NCBI GenBank assembly: GCA_026225395.1
Contig: JAMFSR010000041.1
Coordinates: forward strand, 1-64,000
Length of the DNA: 64,000 nt
Origin: Granulicella sapmiensis
GTDB lineage: Bacteria > Acidobacteriota > Terriglobia > Terriglobales > Acidobacteriaceae
Direction: 5' to 3'
Made by a program: the position numbers and the translations under genes. Below, piece after piece: positions 8,110-18,147 of this stretch (position 1 is its first letter; each line of letters starts with the position of its first letter). The notes beneath the pieces were generated by a model, which was not told the DNA's origin, did no database searches, and saw only the letters and a program-made list of their open reading frames with translations.

Positions 8110-10485
8110 ATGTCGGGCCATAATCAGGGAACATACCGCTTTGGCAAGTTCCGGCTAAGCCCTTCACGTCACACGCTTTATTGCGACGACGCTGAAATTC
8201 CGCTCACCCCAAAATCGTTCGAGGTCCTACTCTACCTCGCGCGCAATCCCGGACGTCTCGTTACGAAAGAAGAGCTCCTTAAAGCCGGATGGCAGGACGC
8301 CTTCATCGAAGAAGCCAACCTCGCCCAGCAGATATTTCGTCTCCGCAAAGCCCTCGAAGCCGAACCCGAAGCCGCCAACCTTATCCGCACCATCCCCGGT
8401 CGGGGCTACCAGTTCACTGCCGATGTCAGCCACGAGCTGCATCCACCCCACGGCCCCGCCGCACCCACCGGCTACTCTATCGGCGGTTGGCGAGAGCGCA
8501 CCCGCGTCGTCATCGAAGAGTTAGCCGTCGACCAGCGTCCCTCCCACCAACCCGTACGTCCGGCCCCGCAAACAAACCCCCGCAATCGAACCATCGTGAT
8601 CACCGCAATCGTTGTCGTCATCGCTCTCGCATCACTAGCCGGTTGGCGCTGGCGTCATCACACCACCTCACAACAATCCAGCCAGGTCGTGATCGCGGAC
8701 TTTCTCAACACCACCGGTGACCCCAACTTCGACCACACGCTAAGCCGCGCGCTTGAAATTGACCTCAGCCAATCGCCCTATATGGATGTCCTCAGCGAAC
8801 GCGAAGCCGTCAGCACACTCGGCCTCATGGGACAGAAGCCCGACAGCCCACTCACTGCCGACCTCGCTCGCCAGATATGTATCCGCACCAACCGCCAGGC
8901 GCTGCTTACCGGCAGCATCACCGGCCTAGGCCACGACTACGTCCTCACCCTCGAAGCCACAGACTGCAACTCAGGCAAGCAACTCGCCGCTGCCAAAACC
9001 GAAGCAAAATCCAAAGAAAACGTTCTCGCCGCACTCGACTCACTCACCGACCATGTTCGTTCCAAGCTCGGCGAAACTTCTGCTTCCGTCGAAAAATATC
9101 AAGTCTCAGTCGAAGAGGCCACCACTCCTTCGCTGGATGCACTCAAAGCCTACTCAACCGCAGCCTCACTTGTAGCTCGAGGCGCGGAAGAACGGGAGGC
9201 AATTGCCTTCTATCAAAAAGCGATCGAGCTCGATCCCAACTTTGCCATGGCATACGGCGGCCTGGCAACCATGTACTTCAACCTATCCGAGTACAAGCTC
9301 TCGCATCAGTACTACATCAAGGCTTTCGCGCTCAGTAACCACGTCAGTGAAAAGGAGAAACTCATCATCCGGGCCCACTACTTTATGGATGGAGAGAATG
9401 ACATTGAAAGCGGCATCAACACCTACCAGATGTGGACAGTCACCTATCCGCGTGACTGGATACCGTTTCTAAATCTCAGCACGCAATACATTTTGCTAGG
9501 CCAATATGCTCCCGCGATCGGAGCGGGAAAGCATGCTTTGGAGTTACAGCCGAATCGCGCGATTACCTATAGTGTTTATGCGCGCGCCCTGTCCCGAATG
9601 GCTCGGTTCACTGAGGCCAAAGCTGTTGGCCAACAAGCTATTCAGAAAAATAAAGACAATGCAGGTCTGCATGGAACGTTCTTCGGCATCGCCATCGCGG
9701 AAAACAACCAGAAGGCCATCGTGGATGAAACGGCCTGGGCCGCAAAAAGCAGCGACGAATGGTACCGCTGGTACTTCCTTTATTGCCAGGCCGAAGTCGC
9801 TTCAGCGGCCGGTAAATTCAAACTTGCGGAACAACTCTTCAAGGAGTCAACCGAAACCGCAAGGAAACAAAAGAGCGTGGAAAGTGCAGACAGCGTCCTT
9901 TTGGATGAAGCACACATGGAGCTCGACTTCGGTCAACCTGCCATGGCCAAAGCCACATTGGACCGTGTCGTCAACCAGGATAGCGACGAACCAGATATGG
10001 CGATCATGCGAGCACACCTCGGCGATATCACCGCTGCGAATCGCTACCTCGCAACCCATGCGAAAGAAAATCCGGCGTCAGACTTCGCTCTCATGAAACT
10101 CCCTCGCGTTCACGCTGCTTTAGCCGTGGCCAAGGGCAAGCCGCAAGAAGCCATCGCCGCGCTCGATCACGTCCGCCCCTACGAGCTTGCTACTTACGAT
10201 CCACTCTCGGAGCGAGCAGCCATCTACCTCGCAACCAAAGATGGCGAAGCAGCCGAGCAGCAGTACAAAACGATCCTCGCTAATCCGGGAATCAATCCTT
10301 TGATCAATCTTTACAACCTCGGCCATCTCGGTCTTGCGCGCGCGTACGCACTGCAACACAAAACAGCACAAAGTCGGCGGGAGTACGAAACCGTCTTCGC
10401 TCTCTGGAAAGATGCTGACCCCGATCTCCCGCTGTGGAAACAGGCCAAGCAGGAATACGCGCACCTAAAATCCAACCCGCTATAA
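8110..10485 (+). CDS. Winged-helix (CadC/ToxR-like) transmembrane TPR regulator, copy 1
   Basis: A 791-aa protein. Residues 1-110 form an OmpR/PhoB-type winged helix (RFGKFRLSPSRHTLY, then IPLTPKSFEVLLYL, then RGYQFTADV). A single membrane segment lies at about 160-181, then a FlgO/TolB-like alpha/beta region (about 190-330, VVIADFLNTTGDPNFD), then TPR repeats from about 345 to the end. There is no receiver domain, so signalling would be by the periplasmic part as in CadC. It is paralogous to the next gene along its whole length. The targets are unknown; it is divergent from the NHL unit 111 bp away, which makes that unit a candidate. Confidence 0.85.
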   Translation: MSGHNQGTYRFGKFRLSPSRHTLYCDDAEIPLTPKSFEVLLYLARNPGRLVTKEELLKAGWQDAFIEEANLAQQIFRLRKALEAEPEAANLIRTIPGRGYQFTADVSHELHPPHGPAAPTGYSIGGWRERTRVVIEELAVDQRPSHQPVRPAPQTNPRNRTIVITAIVVVIALASLAGWRWRHHTTSQQSSQVVIADFLNTTGDPNFDHTLSRALEIDLSQSPYMDVLSEREAVSTLGLMGQKPDSPLTADLARQICIRTNRQALLTGSITGLGHDYVLTLEATDCNSGKQLAAAKTEAKSKENVLAALDSLTDHVRSKLGETSASVEKYQVSVEEATTPSLDALKAYSTAASLVARGAEEREAIAFYQKAIELDPNFAMAYGGLATMYFNLSEYKLSHQYYIKAFALSNHVSEKEKLIIRAHYFMDGENDIESGINTYQMWTVTYPRDWIPFLNLSTQYILLGQYAPAIGAGKHALELQPNRAITYSVYARALSRMARFTEAKAVGQQAIQKNKDNAGLHGTFFGIAIAENNQKAIVDETAWAAKSSDEWYRWYFLYCQAEVASAAGKFKLAEQLFKESTETARKQKSVESADSVLLDEAHMELDFGQPAMAKATLDRVVNQDSDEPDMAIMRAHLGDITAANRYLATHAKENPASDFALMKLPRVHAALAVAKGKPQEAIAALDHVRPYELATYDPLSERAAIYLATKDGEAAEQQYKTILANPGINPLINLYNLGHLGLARAYALQHKTAQSRREYETVFALWKDADPDLPLWKQAKQEYAHLKSNPL

Positions 10486-10556
10486 GACCCGACGAATGAT
10501 AACCTTGCACTTCTACCTCGGGTCAAATTTCCATTCAAAGGCGATGCCTGAAAACT

Positions 10557-12926
10557 ATGTCTGGTCTAACCCATGAAATCTATCGCTTCGGTCGATTTTG
10601 GATAAGCCCGTCACGCCACGCACTCTATCGCGATGAGGACGAAATTCCTCTCGCGCCCAAGTCCTTCGAAGTTTTGCTCTATCTCGTGCGCAACCCCGGG
10701 CGCCTCGTCACCAAAGAAGAACTCCTGAAAGCAGTCTGGGCGGACTCCTTCATCGAAGAAGCCAATCTCGCGCAACAAGTCTTCCGCTTGAGAAAAGCTT
10801 TCGACTCAGAGCCGGGTTTCGCGAATCTCATCCGTACCATCCCCGGTCGCGGCTACCAATTCACAGCCGACGTACATCACGGCGAGCTTCCCTCGATAGC
10901 TCAACCCATCACCGCGGATTACACCTCAACCAACGCGTCCTACTCCGTTGAACAATGGCGCGAACGCACGCGTTTCGTCGTGGAAGAACTCGCAGTCGCC
11001 GGCAAACCCGCTTCCGCCACAACTCCATCTTGGCTCACTCGCAAAGCAGCTTTCATCACCGCCGCTACGATCGCACTCATCGCGTTCACCGCCTATGGCG
11101 TTCACCGCTGGCAGCATCGCGTCGTCCCCGGCGATCACCACGAAATCGTACTCGCCGACTTCGAGAACGCCACCGGCGAACCCGACTTCGACCACGTTTT
11201 GAACAACGTTCTCGCAGTCGACCTCCGTCAGACACCATTCCTCCTCGTCGCCTCCGATACCAAAATCCTCCGCACACTTAAGCTCATGGAAAAGCCGGAG
11301 GATGCTAAGCTGACCGCCCCCATCGCTCGCGAACTCTGCCAACGTATCGGCGATCAGGCTGTCCTCAACGGCCTCATCGCTCGCTTCGGTGAGCGATATC
11401 TCATCACACTCACGGCCTCAGACTGCACGTCCGGCAACACACTCGCTGCCACCAAAGAGACAGCTCCCAATCGCGACGGCGTACTGCAAGCCATCGATAC
11501 CGTAGCCTCCAACATGCGCCAGCGACTCGGCGAACCATTGAAATCACGCCGCGAGTTCAATCAACCAATGATCTCCGTAGAAACCGGCTCACTCGAAGCG
11601 CTCAAAGCCTACTCCAAAGGCAAAGACATTCGCCTGACCGGTAAAGAGCGGGACGCGATTCCCTTCTTCCAGCGCGCCATTGAAATCGACCCGCGCTTCG
11701 CCACCGCCTACGCCGATCTCGGCACGGTCTACAGCAATCTCGGTCAACCCACACTTAGTGCGACGAACCTGACTCGCGCCTATGAGCTACGCGATCTCAC
11801 CGATGAGCAGACTCGTCTCGGCATTATTTCTCTGTACTCCGCTTTTGTTACGCTGGATGCCGAGGAAAGCATCCGTAACTTCGAAACATGGACACAGGTG
11901 TATCCCGAAGCCCCGTCGCCACACATCAATTTGGCCAACGCCTATAACCAGGCTGGACGTTTCGATCTTTCTGTCATTCAAGGCAGGAAAGCGGTCGCGC
12001 TCGACCCCGACGTTCCAGTCAGCTACGTCGTTCTGGCACGCGCCCAAGTAGCTCTCAACCAACTGCCGGACGCCATTGCCACCTGCAATCAGGCCATCGG
12101 AAGAAAAGTGGATAGTGACCTCATCCACGGAGTTCGTTTGCAGATCGCCTCCCTACAGCACGATACTGCGGCCGTAGATAAAGAAGTGACGTGGGCTAAA
12201 GGAACTCACGCCGAACCATATATCACGCTGGAGCACGCGCTCACCAGCTACGCCGCCGGCCGGGCAAAGCTCGCCAACCAGCTCATGGATGACGTCGTAA
12301 ATAGTTATAAACAAGCTGGCCTGCCGGAACGTGCGAATCGCATGCTCGGTGGCGCACCTCGCCTAGAAATCTACATGGGACAGCTCGACCTCGCACGCAA
12401 ATCCGTCGCACACATTAAACCCGCAGACGATTCAACCGACTTCCCTGTAGCGCTCGCGCAGTTGGGCGATGACACACGCGCCGAAGCCATGTTGCAGCAC
12501 GACGAGAAGACCATCGGCAACGGAACCTACTTCAAGTACTACGACCGTGCGCAAATTGCTGCCGCCATCGCAATGGCACGCCATAAACCTGAAGACGCTA
12601 TCACAGACCTCGCACCCGCTGTCCCTTACAATCTGCGCAGTACTGAAGTCTCCTCGATGCGAGGTGACGCGTACCTCGCACTTCACCAGCCGCAACTCGC
12701 CATCACCGAGTATCAGCGCATCGCCGACTTCCCCGGCGTCGAACCTTGGTCACCCAATGTCGTCCTCTGTCATCTCGGCCTAGCCCGCGCTTACACGCAA
12801 CAGAGCAAAATCGCCGACGCCCGCCACGAGTACGAAACCTTCTTCGCCCTCTGGAAAGACGCCGACGCAGACCTGCCCATCCTTAAGCAGGCCCACGCCG
12901 AGTACGCCAAACTCCCCGTCACTTAG
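10557..12926 (+). CDS. Winged-helix (CadC/ToxR-like) transmembrane TPR regulator, copy 2
   Basis: A 789-aa protein with the same architecture as the gene 71 bp upstream: winged helix 1-110, membrane segment about 164-185, FlgO/TolB-like region with VLADFENATGEPDFDHV, then TPRs. The winged-helix parts are nearly identical in the wing and recognition helix (FIEEANLAQQVFRLRKA), while the TPR halves have diverged. This suggests tandem duplication with a conserved DNA target and a changed sensor. Both proteins end with the same LWKDAD...LKQA type tail. The two are probably in one transcription unit. Confidence 0.85.
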   Translation: MSGLTHEIYRFGRFWISPSRHALYRDEDEIPLAPKSFEVLLYLVRNPGRLVTKEELLKAVWADSFIEEANLAQQVFRLRKAFDSEPGFANLIRTIPGRGYQFTADVHHGELPSIAQPITADYTSTNASYSVEQWRERTRFVVEELAVAGKPASATTPSWLTRKAAFITAATIALIAFTAYGVHRWQHRVVPGDHHEIVLADFENATGEPDFDHVLNNVLAVDLRQTPFLLVASDTKILRTLKLMEKPEDAKLTAPIARELCQRIGDQAVLNGLIARFGERYLITLTASDCTSGNTLAATKETAPNRDGVLQAIDTVASNMRQRLGEPLKSRREFNQPMISVETGSLEALKAYSKGKDIRLTGKERDAIPFFQRAIEIDPRFATAYADLGTVYSNLGQPTLSATNLTRAYELRDLTDEQTRLGIISLYSAFVTLDAEESIRNFETWTQVYPEAPSPHINLANAYNQAGRFDLSVIQGRKAVALDPDVPVSYVVLARAQVALNQLPDAIATCNQAIGRKVDSDLIHGVRLQIASLQHDTAAVDKEVTWAKGTHAEPYITLEHALTSYAAGRAKLANQLMDDVVNSYKQAGLPERANRMLGGAPRLEIYMGQLDLARKSVAHIKPADDSTDFPVALAQLGDDTRAEAMLQHDEKTIGNGTYFKYYDRAQIAAAIAMARHKPEDAITDLAPAVPYNLRSTEVSSMRGDAYLALHQPQLAITEYQRIADFPGVEPWSPNVVLCHLGLARAYTQQSKIADARHEYETFFALWKDADADLPILKQAHAEYAKLPVT

Positions 12927-13120
12927 CCTTTCGTCTGCGTCGCAATCCGCTCAATCGCATGGTGCGCCGAAAGTGCCACGCCTTCTTGCCAGCCCACCAA
13001 ATGCGCATACGCAGATCGCTCGACGCAGGCTGGCTATTCGCATAGGCGAAGCGTCAAGAAGCAAGAGAATCGTGTTCATGGCAGTCGTGGGTGAGCGCGA
13101 CGGAGAGCCGGAGGCGTCCG

Positions 13121-14662
13121 CTAGCGACGTTCAGGCAACGGGGCAACTGCCTGTCCGCAATGTTGAGCTGGATCACAGGCACGGATGCCGAAAAAGACAT
13201 TGTCTTTCGACACAGGCAGTGTTGCTTCGTGATTGTCCGCAGTCGCACCATACTTTGCCGCATCGACAGCATATTGCCAGTCGTTTGCAGTAGTTTCGCG
13301 CCACACGATTTGATATGACACAGGGCCATCCGCTGTCGAGGGTGGATCCCATTTCAACGTCGTATTGTCGTCCAGGTTTGATGTCACGATGCGAACATTG
13401 TCCGGTGTCCCGGGAGAAGAGGCGAGCGTTGCCAGGGTCGCCATATTGAGACGGGCCACCTGTGCAATGTACTGGAAGTCGTCGAACTTCAAGAGATCGC
13501 CGTACTCGATGCCGTTCTCCATCCGTACGTGTTGATGCTGGTGGTTGAAGTTCTCACGCCACTCCGTGAAACGAACCGCGGCAAAATCCTCGTTGCTGAA
13601 AGAGCTATGATCGCCGCCACGCAGGAAACGGTCCAGGCGGAGTTGCATCACCGGTTCGAGCGGCTTCAATTGGCCGGCTTGTGTGGGGTTTGATCTCGGA
13701 TGCAATGGCGGAAAGTAAGTCTGGTCCACGGCAAGCACTTCGCGTGCCAGCTGCCGTGATGGCGTTTCGCTGTCCATACCGAGTGTCAGCCATTGCTGAA
13801 TTTTCTCAATCGGCCACGAGGGCAGGATGCCTTGTGAGAAGACACGCACAAGCGACTTGTTCTGGAGCGTGTCGCCGGGAGTCGTATCGCCACCGACGAT
13901 GTCGTTATTGAGCACGCCCTCAAGCTGCCAGCCTTCCGCTTTGGCCAGCTTGGCGAGATGCCGGCTTCCGTTGAGGCCCTGCTCTTCTCCAGCAACGCAA
14001 ACGAACACGATGGTCGCCGGGAATTTGTGCTGGCTGAGAATGCGGGCCGACTCAAGACTAACGGCAGTGCCGCTGGAGTCATCATTGGCACCCGGCGCAG
14101 GGTTGTGTGTGTCCATCACATCCGTTTCACGTGTGTCATAGTGCCCCGTGACCAGGTACATCCGCTTGGCTTCAATGGGATCTGTCCCACGCAGAATGGC
14201 GTAGACGTTACGGATTGGCGTTGGCTTGACGATACGCGACCTGTAAGCGGCGAGGCCGGCAGCTGGCGGCTCAATAAAGGAGTCGACTTTCACCTCCAGG
14301 CAGCCGCCGCAGGCCTTGCTGTAGCTCTCAAACTGCGTCTTGATCCAATCGGATGCGGCAAGAACACCGGTTCCAGGGGGCAGATCGGTTTCCAGGCTTG
14401 AGATGGTGCTCCGATTCCGAAAGGCCACGAGCGTTTCAATATTGGCCTTGATTTTCTCAGCAGAGACCTGCCGCAACGCGGCGGCGATCTGCTTATCCTG
14501 GGACGCTGTGGGAAGAGGCGCACCAGCGGCGAGATAATCGCGAGTTTCGATCTTTGCGCGCGCTTGTTGCGCGTTGACCGCGGTAGCAATAAGTCCGATC
14601 AGGAAGAGCCTTGCAATAAAAATCGCGGCACGATTCTGCCGTAGGAGCATGACACGGTTCAT
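13121..14662 (-). CDS. Secreted M28-family zinc aminopeptidase with C-terminal FN3-like domain
   Basis: A 513-aa protein with an N-terminal signal (through VNAQQARA). Metal-binding motifs of family M28 are all visible: GHYDTRE (His, Asp), GANDDSSGTA (Asp), the acidic pair in AGEEQGLNGS, NNDIVGGDT (Asp) and a late RGGDHSSF (His). The C-terminal ~100 residues have an FN3-like pattern (DNTTLKWDPP, VSYQIVWRE). The start is ATG 14662 because AGG sits 6 bases upstream. It is divergent from a TonB receptor and probably releases amino acids or dipeptides outside the inner membrane. Closest alternatives are carboxypeptidase Q-like members of the same family. Confidence 0.88.
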   Translation of the reverse strand: MNRVMLLRQNRAAIFIARLFLIGLIATAVNAQQARAKIETRDYLAAGAPLPTASQDKQIAAALRQVSAEKIKANIETLVAFRNRSTISSLETDLPPGTGVLAASDWIKTQFESYSKACGGCLEVKVDSFIEPPAAGLAAYRSRIVKPTPIRNVYAILRGTDPIEAKRMYLVTGHYDTRETDVMDTHNPAPGANDDSSGTAVSLESARILSQHKFPATIVFVCVAGEEQGLNGSRHLAKLAKAEGWQLEGVLNNDIVGGDTTPGDTLQNKSLVRVFSQGILPSWPIEKIQQWLTLGMDSETPSRQLAREVLAVDQTYFPPLHPRSNPTQAGQLKPLEPVMQLRLDRFLRGGDHSSFSNEDFAAVRFTEWRENFNHQHQHVRMENGIEYGDLLKFDDFQYIAQVARLNMATLATLASSPGTPDNVRIVTSNLDDNTTLKWDPPSTADGPVSYQIVWRETTANDWQYAVDAAKYGATADNHEATLPVSKDNVFFGIRACDPAQHCGQAVAPLPERR

Positions 14663-14763
14663 AAATGACCTTTCGCAAGCTGTCGGATAGGTAAAAAAGG
14701 AAAGCAATCTTCGACACGATGGATAGTACTACCTGCAAATATCGATTTCTCTAAAACTGATAT

Positions 14764-14775
14764 CTGATATATTAG
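14764..14775. promoter_or_regulatory. Near-palindromic CTGATATATTAG, candidate operator
   Basis: The 12-base word is palindromic except for one pair and is preceded by a second CTGATAT-like half (TGATATC). It lies in the 180-bp divergent space between the M28 peptidase and the TonB receptor. The nearby GntR regulator is a plausible user, but no matching copy was seen upstream of the regulator itself, so this is a weak call. Confidence 0.3.
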
Positions 14776-14842
14776 ACGCAAGTTGTCTCCCCACAAAAAT
14801 TCAAACAATTTACGCACGCTCCACCACTTCTGGAGGTTTACC

Positions 14843-17800
14843 GTGAAACTAGTCAAAGCACTTCTTTCCGCCGTTCTGTTGTGTGCATTCCCGCTGCTTG
14901 CGCTTGGTCAGTCGACCGGGTCGCTCTCGGGCGTTGTGACTGACCCGACGGGTGCCGTAGTTCCGAACGCTACCGTGAAGGTGCATTCGCTTGCTACAGG
15001 CGCGGACCGAACCCTCGTGACAGATTCGGCAGGACTCTACGTTGCCCCCTCTCTGCAGCCGGGCGACTATGCGATCCAGGTGACGGCAAACGGGTTCAGC
15101 ATGGATACCGTTCAAAAGATGACACTCGACGTAGATCAGCAAGTCACGATCAATCTGAAGCTCGCGATCGCTTCGGCGGGCGAGACGATTCAGGTGAACA
15201 CAGCCGGAGCACAGATTGAAGCGGAGACGATGACGGTAGGTCAGGTCATCGACCGTAACACCGTTCAGGAACTGCCGTTGAACGGCCGCCACTTTTTGGA
15301 TCTGACGGTGCTCACGCCAGGTGGAATCGTCGCCAACAGCTCCGGCAGCCTTACAGCCACCAGCCGCGGGCTTGGTGCCAATTCGTTCGATACGGCGGGC
15401 GATCGCGAAGACTCGGTGAACTTCCAGATTAACGGTGTAAACCTGAACGACATGAGCCAGAACCAGATCACATTCCAGCCATCGATCAGCACGACCTCGG
15501 AGTTCAAGATCGATAACTCCACGTTCAGCGCGGAGTATGGACGCAGCGACGGATCGATTGTGAACGTCGCCACACGCTCAGGCACGGACCAGTTTCACGG
15601 AGAAGCGTTTGACTACTTCCGCAACGAAGCTTTGGACGCCCGCAACTATTTCAATCGTCCGATCAATCCTGCCACCGGAGTTTCTCTGGGTGTCGCGGGC
15701 AACAAGGCACCGCTGAAGCGCAATAACTTCGGGGGACAGGTCGGTGGCCCAATCTGGAAGGGCCACACCTTCTTCCTGGTCAGCTACGAAGGACTTCGAC
15801 AGCACCAGGGAATTCTGCAGAACAGCACAGTGTTGAGCGCCGCGCAGCGAGCCGCGGTGGTAACTGCGGGCAAACCTGCTGCGAATGCACTGCTGGCTAT
15901 TATTCCCATCGCGAACAGTGGCAATAACTTTGTCTCGTTTACGCCGGGTCCGGTAAAGATCGACCAATATACCGGTGACGTCCTACAGCTCATCGGAAGC
16001 AAGGATCAGATCCATGGTTTCTACGCGTTCCAATCGGACGCCCGCACCGAGCCTGCCTTGCAGGGCGACACAGTTCCGGGTTTCGGCGACCATCGCAATG
16101 CACATCGTCAAATATTGACCATCAATGAGATTCATAATTTCAGCAGTAGCTTCACCAACGAGGCACGCCTCGGCTTCAATCGGATCGCAATCGCGTTCAA
16201 TCCCAACTTTACGACGCCACCAGGAACCTTTAATATCGGCGACGGACAGATCGCCAACGCCGGCATTCCACAGACGACCCTTACTGACATTGGACTGGTA
16301 ATCGGTGGCCCATCCGGCTTTCCACAGGGGCGCGACGATACCCTCGGTCTGATCTCCGATACTGCGACGCTTTTGAAGGGTAAGCACACTATTAAATTCG
16401 GTGGGGAGTTCCGTCGCTTCCTCGAGGCCAGCTTCGCCGGTGATACAGGGACTCTCACCTATGCCAGTACAGCACTTGACTTCACCAACGACGTGGCCAG
16501 CGGTTTCAGCATTACCCCTAACGTCATTGTGAGCCGCGTGTACATCAACGCCGCAGCGGGCTTTGTGCAGGATAACTTCAAGATCCTCCCTAATCTCACA
16601 CTTGAAGCGGGCTTCCGCTTCGAATGGAATGGAACTCCCGTGGAAGGCGAAAACCGCTTCATCCTGTTTGAACCCGCCGGCCCCTCGCTGAACCAGGTTC
16701 ACACGAACGGCATCAACTCGCCATACAAGCAGAACTACAACGCGGAACCGCGGTTGGGCTTCGCTTACGACGTTTTCAGCACGGGCAAGACGGTCATCCG
16801 CGGCGGCTATGCATTGATGGCGGATCAGCCAGTGGAGACAGTGGTCAGCGGCCTGACGTCGAACCCGCCAATCAGCAAGAAGGTCTCGTTCACCGGTACT
16901 TCTACAAACACGATCCCAGTGGCTTCCCTCTATGCTTCGGCCTTGGCGGCCGGACTTTCAGTCGCCAATGTGAATCCAAACTTCAAGAACGCTTATATGG
17001 AGACCTATAACCTGAACGTGCAGCAAGCCATCCCTGGAGGGTTCATCACCTCCATCGGCTACTACGGTTCGGTTGGGCGTCACCTGCGTATTGCAACGAA
17101 CCAGAACCAGCCTGTTGGCCCTGCGGGCGCGACCAACCTGACGCAGGTGCGTCCTTACCTTACCCTTGCGGCGACAAGCCCCATTGATCCGGGCGCGTCG
17201 ATCAACTCGAACATTACCGAAGCCAACAGCATTTCCAGCTCGAACTACAACGCTATGTGGGCCACACTGGGCAAGAATATGGGCCACGGGCTGGAGGTCA
17301 ACATGAACTACGACTGGACCAAGTCGATGGATGAGAACTCACTCGGCAGCCAGGGCGGATTGAACCTGCAGGACAGCCTCAACCCGGCCGGCAACTATGG
17401 CCTGTCTGACTTCGACGTGAGACAGCACTATGCCGGCACAGCGATCTACACACTGCCGTTCCACTCCAACATCTTCGTGTCAGGATACCGGCTCACAACG
17501 ATCGTGCAGTATCAGACAGGCAGTCCCGTCAATATCCTCGCCAGCAGCGACAGCTTCAACGGCGTCGCGGGCGTTGTTCGCCCGAACATTCTGGGTAAGA
17601 TCTCCGTCCAGAAAGTACAGGCTGCCGGCCTCGCTAATGTGACCTTTATTCAGAATCCGGCGGGCGCGGTTTGTTATGAATCGACCATCACTTCCGCATG
17701 CACGTACGAGGTACTGGAAACAACGCCCACCTCCGGTTTATACAACGGCGTGGGCAACGTTGAGCGCAACGCTGGAATCGGGCCTGGATTTGCTGACGTG

Positions 17801-18013
17801 GACATTTCAGGCGAGAAGGAAACGGTGCTCTTCAAGGGCGTAAAGTTCACGCTGCGGGCCGACGCCTTCGATATCCTCAACCATCCTAACTTCAGCCAGC
17901 CGACGGGCAATGTTCAATCGACCACATTCGGCCAAATCTCCGCGACCCGCTTCGCCATCAGCGATGGCGGCTCTTCCCGGCAGCTTCAGATCAGCGGAAA
18001 GTTTACCTTCTAA
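14843..18013 (+). CDS. TonB-dependent receptor, Oar-like, with carboxypeptidase-regulatory-like domain
   Basis: A 1056-aa outer-membrane protein. I start it at GTG 14843, with TGGAGG 6 bases upstream; the longer frame to 14783 has no binding site and would put 20 residues before the signal peptide. A signal peptide (1-23) is followed by a CarboxypepD_reg domain (about 25-105, GSLSGVVTDPTGAVVPNATV), a plug region with ELPLNGRHFLDL (about 150), and a long barrel ending GKFTF. It belongs to the Oar/SusC-like receptors abundant in Acidobacteria. Its neighbours (M28 and M42 peptidases, GntR regulator) suggest peptide or peptide-conjugate uptake. Confidence 0.88.
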   Translation: MKLVKALLSAVLLCAFPLLALGQSTGSLSGVVTDPTGAVVPNATVKVHSLATGADRTLVTDSAGLYVAPSLQPGDYAIQVTANGFSMDTVQKMTLDVDQQVTINLKLAIASAGETIQVNTAGAQIEAETMTVGQVIDRNTVQELPLNGRHFLDLTVLTPGGIVANSSGSLTATSRGLGANSFDTAGDREDSVNFQINGVNLNDMSQNQITFQPSISTTSEFKIDNSTFSAEYGRSDGSIVNVATRSGTDQFHGEAFDYFRNEALDARNYFNRPINPATGVSLGVAGNKAPLKRNNFGGQVGGPIWKGHTFFLVSYEGLRQHQGILQNSTVLSAAQRAAVVTAGKPAANALLAIIPIANSGNNFVSFTPGPVKIDQYTGDVLQLIGSKDQIHGFYAFQSDARTEPALQGDTVPGFGDHRNAHRQILTINEIHNFSSSFTNEARLGFNRIAIAFNPNFTTPPGTFNIGDGQIANAGIPQTTLTDIGLVIGGPSGFPQGRDDTLGLISDTATLLKGKHTIKFGGEFRRFLEASFAGDTGTLTYASTALDFTNDVASGFSITPNVIVSRVYINAAAGFVQDNFKILPNLTLEAGFRFEWNGTPVEGENRFILFEPAGPSLNQVHTNGINSPYKQNYNAEPRLGFAYDVFSTGKTVIRGGYALMADQPVETVVSGLTSNPPISKKVSFTGTSTNTIPVASLYASALAAGLSVANVNPNFKNAYMETYNLNVQQAIPGGFITSIGYYGSVGRHLRIATNQNQPVGPAGATNLTQVRPYLTLAATSPIDPGASINSNITEANSISSSNYNAMWATLGKNMGHGLEVNMNYDWTKSMDENSLGSQGGLNLQDSLNPAGNYGLSDFDVRQHYAGTAIYTLPFHSNIFVSGYRLTTIVQYQTGSPVNILASSDSFNGVAGVVRPNILGKISVQKVQAAGLANVTFIQNPAGAVCYESTITSACTYEVLETTPTSGLYNGVGNVERNAGIGPGFADVDISGEKETVLFKGVKFTLRADAFDILNHPNFSQPTGNVQSTTFGQISATRFAISDGGSSRQLQISGKFTF

Positions 18014-18029
18014 CATGTCCCTCGTCAGC

Positions 18030-18073
18030 GTGCGCTTTGCCGGTTCCACCAAGGTGAAGCGCACGTCCTTTTT
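18030..18073 (+). terminator. Rho-independent terminator after the TonB receptor
   Basis: GTGCGCTT (18030-18037) pairs with AAGCGCAC (18057-18064), with further G-U-tolerant pairing inward, and is followed by TCC and five T. It starts 17 bp after the receptor stop. Confidence 0.65.
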
Positions 18074-18104
18074 GGCTTGTTCACCTTCAGTTGAACAAGA
18101 GCGA

Positions 18105-18116
18105 TCGGTAAACCGA
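18105..18116. promoter_or_regulatory. TCGGT-AA-ACCGA inverted repeat upstream of GntR regulator
   Basis: Five-base arms with a two-base centre lie about 30 bp before the regulator start. The position fits autoregulation. No second copy was found, so the site is only a candidate. Confidence 0.35.
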
Positions 18117-18147
18117 CCGCGATATCAACCTGGAACCGTCGTGTAGA

